Source: a virus
Virus record (IMG/VR): IMGVR_UViG_3300032296_001102
Location: 1 to 20,775 of that record
Direction: 5' to 3' (one strand)
DNA: 20,775 nucleotides
Below, in pieces: positions 6,866-14,436 of the stretch. The notes under the pieces were generated by a model that worked only from the letters and a program-made list of their open reading frames with translations, had not been told where the DNA came from and ran no database searches. Made by a program: the position numbers and the translations under genes. The stretch's first letter is position 1; every line of letters begins with the position of its first letter.

Positions 6866-8169
6866 TGGCGTATCCCGCGTGGACTAGTTCATCCGGTTAC
6901 GTCGTTGGTGACATTCGACGTGCAACTACGCTGCAGGCCAGCGGCCTTGTTTTTCGTTGTACAACTGCTGGCGCATCGGGCGTCACTGAACCAGCGTGGC
7001 CAACGGATATTGGCAGCACTGTCGTTGATAACACGGTTGTTTGGACTGCAATTAGCAGCGTCTACGAAGATCTTGCTGTCCTTGCTCCAAGCGCCGTTAT
7101 TGAATTGTTTGAATTGACATTGGATGCAACGTTGCACGGCAGCAGTGATGTTTATCGCTTTCATGCTGGATGCAATGCAAACGCAACGGGCAACGTCATT
7201 TGGAATGGCAATGCTTACACACGCTTGCCAATTAAAGCCGATGGATTTGAATTTTCATCAACTGGATCACTGCCAAGGCCAACACTGACAATTGCCAACC
7301 TTGATGGCGGCATTACTGGTGTGTTGTTGTTGGTGAATGCAACAACGCCTGGCAACGATTTGATTGGCGCAAAATTAAAACGGATTCGCACGTTGAAAAA
7401 ATATTTAGACGGTGAACCTGCGGCTGATCCGCACGCCAAATTTCCAGATGAAATTTGGTTTGTAGATCGCAAATCTGCCGAAAATCGCGATCTCGTTCAA
7501 TTTGAACTTGCCAGCAAATTGGACATGGCTGGCGTAATGCTGCCGCGCCGGCAAATTGTGTCCAACATTTGCCAATGGCAATACAAATCAACTGAATGTA
7601 GCTACACACCTGTGGCCACCTTTTCAGGTACTTACAACTTGCGAGCATTGGCCGCTACGTATTCGCAATCTGGCACAACAATTACCGTGACATCAACGTC
7701 GCATGGTTATGTTGCAGGTGACAAAGCCTGGTTGGATTTCACAAGCGGCACGGCTGTTGATGGCTATTACACAGTTGCAACTGCTGCAACAAATACCTTC
7801 ACGGTTACAGCGGGAACAAGTGCAACAACAAGTGGCAATGTGAGCTGCTTTTTATTGAAAGTTGCAGCCACGTCCCATGGACTGTCGCTCAATGATTCCG
7901 TATATCTTGATTTTACGTCTGGAACCGCAACAGATGGTCGTTACATGGTCAATGTTGCTAACGCTAATAATTTTTGCCTTGAAATTAAATCTGGTACAAC
8001 CACCAGTGGCAATGTGACTGCAACGCAGTGGTTTACATCTGGCAATTCGCCAACAACGATCTTGGCTAATGACGTATGCAAAAAAACGTTAGCTGCTTGT
8101 AAATTGCGTTTTGGCGACAATGCTGAATTGCCATACGGTTCTTTCCCAGGCGTAGGGTTTGGCGCATGA
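6865..8169 (+). CDS. Minor tail protein L-like with inserted repeats
   Basis: A 434-aa protein, nearly twice the length of lambda gpL (232 aa). Residues 5-61 form a small Trp/Gly-rich module ('GYVVGDIRRATT', 'FRCTTAGASG.TEPAWP') resembling carbohydrate-binding modules attached to phage tail proteins. Residues 70-245 are the L core ('VIELFELTL', 'YRFHAG', 'LPRPTLTIANLDGGITG'). Four cysteines match the cluster ligands of lambda gpL: C236-x8-C245 and C405-x6-C412, the same spacing within each pair as in lambda. The two pairs are separated by about 160 residues carrying two beta repeats instead of roughly 22. A 4Fe-4S cluster is inferred from this. L joins the M ring to the tip. It starts at TAATG and ends at ATGA with the K gene. 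Confidence 0.88.
   Translation: MAYPAWTSSSGYVVGDIRRATTLQASGLVFRCTTAGASGVTEPAWPTDIGSTVVDNTVVWTAISSVYEDLAVLAPSAVIELFELTLDATLHGSSDVYRFHAGCNANATGNVIWNGNAYTRLPIKADGFEFSSTGSLPRPTLTIANLDGGITGVLLLVNATTPGNDLIGAKLKRIRTLKKYLDGEPAADPHAKFPDEIWFVDRKSAENRDLVQFELASKLDMAGVMLPRRQIVSNICQWQYKSTECSYTPVATFSGTYNLRALAATYSQSGTTITVTSTSHGYVAGDKAWLDFTSGTAVDGYYTVATAATNTFTVTAGTSATTSGNVSCFLLKVAATSHGLSLNDSVYLDFTSGTATDGRYMVNVANANNFCLEIKSGTTTSGNVTATQWFTSGNSPTTILANDVCKKTLAACKLRFGDNAELPYGSFPGVGFGA
7600..8076 (+). repeat. Two FCCH-like beta repeats inserted in L (protein-level repeat)
   Basis: Residues 246-404 of the L-like protein. Copy one (about 264-329) has 'SHGYVAGDKAWLDFTSGTAV' and then 'TTSGNVS'; copy two (about 332-388) has 'SHGLSLNDSVYLDFTSGTAT' and 'TTSGNVT'. 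The pattern HG-x-DxxxLDFTSGTAxDGxYxV is the one often labelled as an E1-FCCH-like domain in phage structural proteins. The DNA copies have diverged, so the duplication is old or both came in together. The insert lies between the cysteine pairs of the presumed iron-sulfur site. Confidence 0.75.
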
Positions 8170-8879
8170 CATTAGCAAATTCGCTGCAACAGCAAATTCT
8201 GGATCATGCGAAAGAGCAAGATCCCAAAGAATGCTGCGGATTGATTGCAGTTGTCAAAGGTCGCCGTCGTTATTTTCCCTGCAAAAATTTGGCCGATACG
8301 CCTGACGAGCACTTTGTGCTTGATCCTGTTGATTTTGCTGCAGTAGAAGATCAAGGCGAGATTGTGGCTGTTGTACACAGCCATCCAATTAGCGCACCAA
8401 TTCCTTCCCAGGCTGATCGTGTGGCCTGCGAGCGCAGTGGCTTGCCTTGGTACATTGTCAACCCCAAAGCAGAAACTTTTGGCTACTGCGAGCCGGTTGG
8501 GTACAAAGCACCAATTGTTGGCCGTGAATTTGTATTTGGCATCTTGGATTGCTACACGCTGTGCCAAGACTGGTACGCCGAAAACATGGCGTTAAATCTT
8601 GGCGATTACGAAAGGCGCGACAAGTTTTGGGAGCGTGGTGAGAATTTATACCTAGACAATTTTTCAAAAGAAGGTTTCCGCCGCGTGTCTTTTGAAAACT
8701 TGCGATTTGGTGATGCCATTTTGATGCAACTACAGTCGCCCCTGCCGAATCACGCTGCTATTTACGTTGGTGATCAGCAAATTATTCACCACGTTCAAGG
8801 ACGGCTCAGTAGCAGGGACGTATACGGCGGGTATTATGTGAAGAACACGGCCATGGTCCTGCGGCATGAAAGTCGTTAA
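8166..8879 (+). CDS. Tail assembly protein K-like: JAB/MPN plus NlpC/P60 peptidase
   Basis: A 237-aa two-domain protein. The N-terminal domain (about 1-110) is a JAB/MPN metallopeptidase: the acid E22 in 'PKECCG', then H71-S-H73, S81 and D84 in 'HSHPISAPIPSQAD', the complete JAMM zinc set. The C-terminal domain (about 115-237) is NlpC/P60-like: nucleophile C129 in 'LDCYTLCQDWY', H196 in 'NHAAIYVG', and H208/H209 as possible third residue. Lambda K has the same architecture and is needed for tip assembly; whether it cuts peptidoglycan or processes a tail protein is not settled. The start overlaps the L stop (ATGA), and its last 14 nt overlap the I-like gene. Confidence 0.92.
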   Translation: MTLANSLQQQILDHAKEQDPKECCGLIAVVKGRRRYFPCKNLADTPDEHFVLDPVDFAAVEDQGEIVAVVHSHPISAPIPSQADRVACERSGLPWYIVNPKAETFGYCEPVGYKAPIVGREFVFGILDCYTLCQDWYAENMALNLGDYERRDKFWERGENLYLDNFSKEGFRRVSFENLRFGDAILMQLQSPLPNHAAIYVGDQQIIHHVQGRLSSRDVYGGYYVKNTAMVLRHESR

Positions 8880-9540
8880 GGTCTACGGCGCACTGCGCAA
8901 GAAGCTGGGTCAGTGCCGCTTTGAATTTCATGCAGAGACGCCCGCGCAGGCGTTAAAGGCTTTGTGCGTCAATTTTCCTGGCCTTGAAAAATGGTTGATT
9001 GATAGTGAAGAAGATGGTGTCAGTTATAGGGTCACGGTTGGAAAAGAAAAATTAACGGCTGAAAATGCAATGCCACTTGTTCTTCCTTGGAGCGAGCGCG
9101 AAGTTTTTAGCATTACTCCCGTTTTGACTGGCGCTGGCGGTGGTGGAGTTGGCCAGATTTTTGCAGGTATTGGCTTGGTTGCATTGGCAATCATTGCAGG
9201 TCCTGTTGCTGGTGGCTTTTTGGGTCTGGGCGCTGGCTTAAGTGGAGTGGGCGGTGGTATTGCTGCTTCAGGATTGGTGGGCGGTGCATTTGCAACAGCA
9301 ATCGGAAGCATTGGTGCTGCTTTGATTTTGGGTGGTGTCGCTCAAATGATTTCACCAGCCCCGCAAAACGCTATGGCAGCATCCATGGAACGCGGTTCTG
9401 AAGCGGCAAAGCTGGAATCATTTAGCTTTTCCGGCATTGTCAATACGGCCAAGCAGGGCATGCCTGTTCCAGTTGCATACGGACGGGTTGTAGTTGGTAG
9501 TGCTGTTATTAGTGTTGGCCTGGACGTGGATCAGGGCTGA
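8866..9540 (+). CDS. Tail assembly protein I-like
   Basis: A 224-aa protein. Residues 1-87 form a ubiquitin-like beta-grasp domain ('VVKVYGALRKKLGQCRFEF', 'TPAQALKALCVNFPGLEKWL'). Residues 89-161 are a Gly/Ala-rich hydrophobic stretch able to form membrane-spanning hairpins. The C-terminus ends 'QGMPVPVAYGRVVVGSAVIS', a conserved I-family tail. Lambda I acts with J, K and L in building the tip. The ubiquitin-like fold next to a JAB/MPN domain in K recalls peptidase-substrate pairing, though this is inference. It overlaps K by 14 nt and J by one base (TGATG). Confidence 0.88.
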   Translation: MKVVKVYGALRKKLGQCRFEFHAETPAQALKALCVNFPGLEKWLIDSEEDGVSYRVTVGKEKLTAENAMPLVLPWSEREVFSITPVLTGAGGGGVGQIFAGIGLVALAIIAGPVAGGFLGLGAGLSGVGGGIAASGLVGGAFATAIGSIGAALILGGVAQMISPAPQNAMAASMERGSEAAKLESFSFSGIVNTAKQGMPVPVAYGRVVVGSAVISVGLDVDQG

Positions 9541-12500
9541 TGAAAACAATCCGTGGTGCTGGTGGTGGCGGTGGTGGTGGTTGCTTTTTAGGGCACACCC
9601 TTGTCAATGTACCTGGCGGTCAGCGCAGGATTGATGAACTGGAAATTGGTGATCTTGTTCTTAGTTTTGATCACACAGGCACGGTTCATCAAGCCAAGAT
9701 TTTAAAAGTTCACGAACACGAAAACGAACGCGTTATTCGTTACACGTTATGGGGCGGCCAGTGCCTTGACGCAACACCAAACCATTGGGTGTTAAACCAG
9801 TTCAACGCTTTTGTTGAAATTGATACCCTTGGTCCTGACGATTGTTTGGTTGATGTCAACGGTCACCTTCGTCCAATCGTTGGTAAAACTGAATTTTGCA
9901 ATGGCACTGTCTACAATCTAACGGTTGAAGGGCATCACACTTTTATTGCCAATGGTGTTCGCGTTCACAATGCTGGCCTTGGTCTTGGCATTGCTGGAGC
10001 TGGCGGCGGCGGTGGCGGTGGCGGGGGCAAAGGTGGTGGCGGCGGCGGTGGTTCTGCTTATGTGCCAACAGAAACTTCTGACAACATCAAATCAACGCAA
10101 TTTGCAAGCGTATTGGATTTGCTTAGTGAAGGCGAAATACAAGGTTTGGACGATGGAGAAAAAAGCATTTACCTAGATGACACCCCTGTCAAAAGTGCTG
10201 CTGGTACGGCAAACTTTACCGGTTATTCAATTACCACCAGAACTGGTACGCAAAATCAGGCTTATATCACTGATTTAAACGGAACCGAATCTGAGCAAGG
10301 TGTTGGCGTCACAATTACAAAAGCCACGCCTGTAATTCGCACAATTACCGACACTGATGTTGATCGCGTTCGAGTAACCCTGCAGTTACCAGCATTGCAG
10401 GTGTTTACCGATAAAGGCGATATCCTTGGCAGTTCGGTCAATGTAAAAATTTCAGTTCAATACAACGGCGGTGGCTATAGCGTTATTCACGACGACACGA
10501 TCACCGGAAAAACATCCAATGCATACCAACGTGATTACATTGTTGCGCTTTCTGGATCATTCCCAGCCGACATAAAAGTTGAACGTGTTACTGATGATCC
10601 GACCACAACCAAAACGCAAAATATTGTCAACTGGTCTTCGTATACGGAAATTATTGACGAAAAGCTGCGCTATCCAAATAGTGCAATTGCGTTTTTGCGG
10701 TTTGATTCCAAAAACTTCAATAACATTCCAACTCGTAAATATTTAATTCGTGGCATCAAAGTTCGTTTGCCATCTAACGCAACAGTTGACACGACAACTC
10801 ATTTGGGACGCGTCACTTATTCAGGCGTTTGGGATGGCACTTTTGGTGCAGCTACTTGGTGCAGTGATCCTGCATGGTGCTTGTGGGATTTGCTAACAAA
10901 TACTCGTTACGGTGCATCAATCCCCGAATCAAGTCTTGACCGGTATGACTTTTATGCAATTAGCCAATATTGCAATTCACTAGTTGGCAATGGCTTTGGC
11001 GGTCAAGAACCACGTTTTTCGTGCAATATTCTTATCAATAGTCGGGACGAAGTTTATAACGTTATTCAAGAATTTACGACGCTTTTCCGTGGCATTGCTT
11101 ACTACGGCGCCGGCTCAATGGTGCTTTTGCAGGACAAACCTGCGGATAGCCAATATTTAATTGGTCCTGCCAATGTCATTGATGGAACTTTTTCGTACAG
11201 TGGCACGTCTCAAAAATCACGCCATACCACTGCAACTGTTGGTTATCAAACGTATGCAGGACTTGGTGAAATTGAATACGAATATGTTGAAGATGCTGAT
11301 GCTGTTGCCAAATACGGCGTCGTCAATAAAGACATTAAAATGCTCGGTTGCTACAGCCGTGGTCAAGCGCATCGCGCTGGTAAATGGGCATTGCTCAGCG
11401 AGCAAAACCTGACCGAGACAGTCAGTTTTTCGGTGTCAATTGATAGCGGCATTGTTCTTCGGCCTGGAATGGTCATTGATATTGCCGATCCCCTGCGAGC
11501 CAATACTCGACGCATGGGACGCATTGCGGCGGCTACAACCACCACCGTCACTGTTGATGACGCATCTGTGTCTGTTGATCTTGGCAACGCACCAACGCTG
11601 TCAGTGATGATGCCTACCGGTTTAGTTGAAACAAGGACTATTACCGGTCGCAGTGGTGCTGTATTGACTGTTGGCACAGCATTTAGCGAAGCACCAAATG
11701 CGCAATCTGCATGGCTTGTCCAAACCAATGACATTGAAAGCCAACAGTTTCGCGTGATCAGTGTTGGCGAAGGAGAAGAAGGCAGTTATGGAGTCACGGC
11801 ACTTGCATACAACGCCAGTATTTACAACGCAATTGAATCTGATGTTGATCTTGTTTTTAACGACATCACCAATTTCTCGGCAATTCCAGAGCCGCCTTCT
11901 TCAATCACTGGCAATGAATACTTGTACGAAGACGGTCAAAACGTTTTCACAGCTTTTGAACTTAGCTGGAACCCGCCAAGCACTGGCATCAAACCTTTGT
12001 ATTACAAGGTTGAATATCGCCTTGGAAATGACAACTGGTTGACCGTTCAGCCATCTGCTTCAAGCGTCACTTTAAAAAATCTTTCCGCTGGTGCGTTGGA
12101 TGTCAACATTCAATCTGTTAGCAGTGTTGGAAAGCTGAGCACAGTTGCAAATGCCAGTTTCACGCTAATTGGCAAAACCGCAATTCCTGAAAACGTACAA
12201 AACCTAACTTTTGAAGTTATCAATGCAAACTCGGGTCGATTGAAGTGGACGCAAGCTGCAGACCTTGACGTGAAGGTTGGTGGAAAAGTCCACATCCGTC
12301 ACAGCAGCCTTACTGATGGCACAGCCACCTGGAGCAACTCGGTTGATCTAATCAATGCTGTTGCTGGCAATGCAACTCAGGCCACGATCCCGTTGATTGA
12401 AGGCGAAGTGCTTGTCAAGTTTGCCGATGACTCCGGCAACATGAGCGCCGCCGAAACAAGCGTAATTATTGATTTGCCTGACACGTTAGGTCCACTGATA

Positions 12501-13304
12501 ATTTTGCAGCGACGAGAAGATCAAGATACACCGCCATTCCAAGGCACGAAAACAAATTGTTTTTACAGCGATGAATTTGATGCGTTGTGCATTGATGGCA
12601 ATGCATTTATAGACAGCGTTGCCGACATCGATGCGCTTGCCACGTTTGACGTGCTTGGTGATGTGTTAGCAAGTGCTACTTACAATTTTGCCAATACAGT
12701 TGATCTTGGAAATATTTATTCTCTTGATCTTGTTCGATATTTTGTCACCACCGGCTTTTTCCCGAGCGACTTGGTGGATTCGCGAACAGCGGACGTTGAT
12801 GCTTGGAGCGATTGGGATGGTGGCATTACTGATCAAGTCAACGCAACCATGGAAGTCCGCACGACTGACAATGATCCTGCTGGAACTCCAACGTGGTCAG
12901 GTTGGACTTCATTTGCAAACGGCACCTACAAAGGTCGTGGCTTCCAATTCCGCGCCAATTTGCTTTCTACATCAATCGACGAAAATATTTTGATTGATGA
13001 GTTGGGCTTTAATGCAAGCCTTCAAAAGCGTCAGGAACAAAGCAATGGTGCTGTCGCAAGTGGCGCGACATCAAAAACAATCACCTTTGCCAATGCCTTT
13101 TTCACGGGCACCGCTTCCATTGGCGGCGTGAACACCAGCCTGCCAAGCGTGGGAATTACCGCTCAAAACATGGCCAGCGGTGATTACTACACCGTAACAA
13201 GCGTGTCTGGCACTGGATTCACGGTCACATTCTACAACAGCAGTAACACCGTTGTTGACCGTAATTTCAACTGGAGCGCAGTAGGGTATGGCAAAGCGGC
13301 GTAG
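9540..13304 (+). CDS. Tail-tip attachment protein J-like with embedded Hint/intein domain
   Basis: A 1254-aa central tip protein that contacts the host receptor. Residues 1-14 ('MKTIRGAGGGGGGG') are the start of the usual Gly-rich N-terminus, interrupted by a Hint domain (15-144), which then resumes as poly-Gly (about 154-171). Residues 179-770 follow lambda J closely: 'DNIKSTQFASVLDLLSEGEI', 'WSSYTEIIDEKLRYPN', 'WCLWDLLTNTRYG', 'ISQYCNSLV.NGFGGQEPR', 'GCYSRGQAHRAG'. Two fibronectin-III-like domains lie at about 780-880 and 882-980. The last 270 residues are a fibre-like region ('WSDWDGGI', 'WSGWTSFANG', 'TITFANAFFTG'), probably the variable receptor-contact part. The start is coupled to the I stop. 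Unlike ordinary J proteins, this one must either be processed or tolerate the Hint domain. Confidence 0.93.
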   Translation: MKTIRGAGGGGGGGCFLGHTLVNVPGGQRRIDELEIGDLVLSFDHTGTVHQAKILKVHEHENERVIRYTLWGGQCLDATPNHWVLNQFNAFVEIDTLGPDDCLVDVNGHLRPIVGKTEFCNGTVYNLTVEGHHTFIANGVRVHNAGLGLGIAGAGGGGGGGGGKGGGGGGGSAYVPTETSDNIKSTQFASVLDLLSEGEIQGLDDGEKSIYLDDTPVKSAAGTANFTGYSITTRTGTQNQAYITDLNGTESEQGVGVTITKATPVIRTITDTDVDRVRVTLQLPALQVFTDKGDILGSSVNVKISVQYNGGGYSVIHDDTITGKTSNAYQRDYIVALSGSFPADIKVERVTDDPTTTKTQNIVNWSSYTEIIDEKLRYPNSAIAFLRFDSKNFNNIPTRKYLIRGIKVRLPSNATVDTTTHLGRVTYSGVWDGTFGAATWCSDPAWCLWDLLTNTRYGASIPESSLDRYDFYAISQYCNSLVGNGFGGQEPRFSCNILINSRDEVYNVIQEFTTLFRGIAYYGAGSMVLLQDKPADSQYLIGPANVIDGTFSYSGTSQKSRHTTATVGYQTYAGLGEIEYEYVEDADAVAKYGVVNKDIKMLGCYSRGQAHRAGKWALLSEQNLTETVSFSVSIDSGIVLRPGMVIDIADPLRANTRRMGRIAAATTTTVTVDDASVSVDLGNAPTLSVMMPTGLVETRTITGRSGAVLTVGTAFSEAPNAQSAWLVQTNDIESQQFRVISVGEGEEGSYGVTALAYNASIYNAIESDVDLVFNDITNFSAIPEPPSSITGNEYLYEDGQNVFTAFELSWNPPSTGIKPLYYKVEYRLGNDNWLTVQPSASSVTLKNLSAGALDVNIQSVSSVGKLSTVANASFTLIGKTAIPENVQNLTFEVINANSGRLKWTQAADLDVKVGGKVHIRHSSLTDGTATWSNSVDLINAVAGNATQATIPLIEGEVLVKFADDSGNMSAAETSVIIDLPDTLGPLIILQRREDQDTPPFQGTKTNCFYSDEFDALCIDGNAFIDSVADIDALATFDVLGDVLASATYNFANTVDLGNIYSLDLVRYFVTTGFFPSDLVDSRTADVDAWSDWDGGITDQVNATMEVRTTDNDPAGTPTWSGWTSFANGTYKGRGFQFRANLLSTSIDENILIDELGFNASLQKRQEQSNGAVASGATSKTITFANAFFTGTASIGGVNTSLPSVGITAQNMASGDYYTVTSVSGTGFTVTFYNSSNTVVDRNFNWSAVGYGKAA
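9582..9971 (+). other. Mini-intein / bacterial intein-like (Hint) domain within J
   Basis: Residues 15-144 of J. Block A starts at C15 ('CFLGHTLVNVPGGQRRIDEL', then 'EIGDLVLSFD'). Block B carries T79-x-x-H82 ('DATPNHWVL'). Block F is 'VYNLTVEGHHTFIANG', and block G ends 'VRVHN' with H143-N144. These are the residues for N-S acyl shift and Asn cyclisation. The residue after N144 is Ala, not Cys/Ser/Thr, so classical trans-esterification and splicing are not expected. That fits A-type bacterial intein-like domains, which cleave and can splice by another route. At 130 aa it has no homing endonuclease. Both flanks are poly-glycine. The domain is evident; its activity is inferred. Confidence 0.88.
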
Positions 13305-13335
13305 ACTGTAAGCAAATGACCGCTGATGGTCCGGC

Positions 13336-14433
13336 ATGGCAACCCACGACTATGTAATCAGCAACGGAACAGGCGCTGCAGTACGTTCCGACATCAATGG
13401 CGCTCTGGCGGCAGTTGCCACCAATAACAGCGATACCGTTGCACCTGCTACGACGTATGCATATCAGTGGTGGGCTGATACAACGACTGGTCTGCTCAAG
13501 ATTCGCAATGCTGCGAACTCTGGCTTTGTAACTGTTGGCACGCTGGCTAGCACCAATTTGGGTTTGCTGCCGCTTACTGGTGGCACGCTGACTGGTGCAT
13601 TGCTAACTGCTGCTGGTTCAGCCGCAACCGTTGCCCTTGGTTTAAACGATACCAATACAGGCTTCTACAGCAGCGGCACCGACGAAATTGGCATTGCCAC
13701 TGGTGGCACGCTGCGTGGCTTCTGGAGCAGCAATGGTTTAACTCTTCAAGCGCAAAATAACTTGCGCTTTGGTGATTCTGACAGCAGCAACTGGGTTGCA
13801 TTTCAAGCGCCTGCAACTGTTGCAAGCAACGTCACTTGGACGCTGCCTAGTGCAGACGGAACAGCCAACCAAGTGCTTAGCACAAACGGCACTGGCACAC
13901 TGAGCTGGGCGACGGCATTAACAGCATCAGGCGGCACGATTACCGGCAACCTTGAAATTGGAACCACAGGTTCCTTGACATTTGAAGGAAGCAGTGCCGA
14001 CGCCAACGAAACCACACTGGCAGTCACCAACCCTACGGCTGACCGCACAATCACCTTGCCGGACGCCACTGGCACGGTCGCGTTGCTGGAACTGGCGCAG
14101 AGCTTTTCAGCCGCTCAGCGCGGGGCAATTTCAGCATTGACCGATGGTGCAACAATCACGGCTGATTTTGCACTAGCCAATAACTTCAGCGTGACACTGG
14201 CCGGCAACCGTACTTTGGCCAACCCAAGCAACTTGACCGCTGGACAATCAGGCGCAATTTTCATTACTCAAGACGCCACCGGATCACGAACTTTGGCGTA
14301 TGGATCGCAATGGGACTTTTCAGGCGGCACAGCACCTGTATTGACCACAACTGCAAACGCGGTGGACTTGCTGGTCTACACGGTGCGAACCACGGGTAGT
14401 ATCCACGCACAACTGATCACGAACCTGAGCTGA
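13336..14433 (+). CDS. Tail fibre protein
   Basis: A 365-aa protein with the low-complexity, Ala/Thr/Gly-rich repeat style of phage fibre shafts. The N-terminus ('HDYVISNGTGAAVRSDINGA', then 'YQWWADTTTGLLKIRNA') is the common attachment and start module of marine and cyanobacterial phage fibres. Residues 75-130 contain 'LTGGTLTGAL' and 'LNDTNTGFYSSGTDEIGI'. Later 'TWTLPSADGTANQVLSTNGT' and 'NPTADRTITLPDATGTVAL' are typical shaft repeats. The C-terminal 90 residues ('FSVTLAGNRTLANPSNLTAG' onward) look like a terminal beta domain for trimerisation. It follows J by 31 nt and precedes the lectin-type fibre by 3 nt. No peptidase or chaperone motif is seen. Confidence 0.85.
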   Translation: MATHDYVISNGTGAAVRSDINGALAAVATNNSDTVAPATTYAYQWWADTTTGLLKIRNAANSGFVTVGTLASTNLGLLPLTGGTLTGALLTAAGSAATVALGLNDTNTGFYSSGTDEIGIATGGTLRGFWSSNGLTLQAQNNLRFGDSDSSNWVAFQAPATVASNVTWTLPSADGTANQVLSTNGTGTLSWATALTASGGTITGNLEIGTTGSLTFEGSSADANETTLAVTNPTADRTITLPDATGTVALLELAQSFSAAQRGAISALTDGATITADFALANNFSVTLAGNRTLANPSNLTAGQSGAIFITQDATGSRTLAYGSQWDFSGGTAPVLTTTANAVDLLVYTVRTTGSIHAQLITNLS

Positions 14434-14436
14434 GAT

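Noticed and set aside
10000-10060. GGC/GGT run that might be read as a DNA repeat or recombination site
   Set aside because: It codes for the poly-glycine stretch normal at the N-terminus of J proteins; the codon run explains it.
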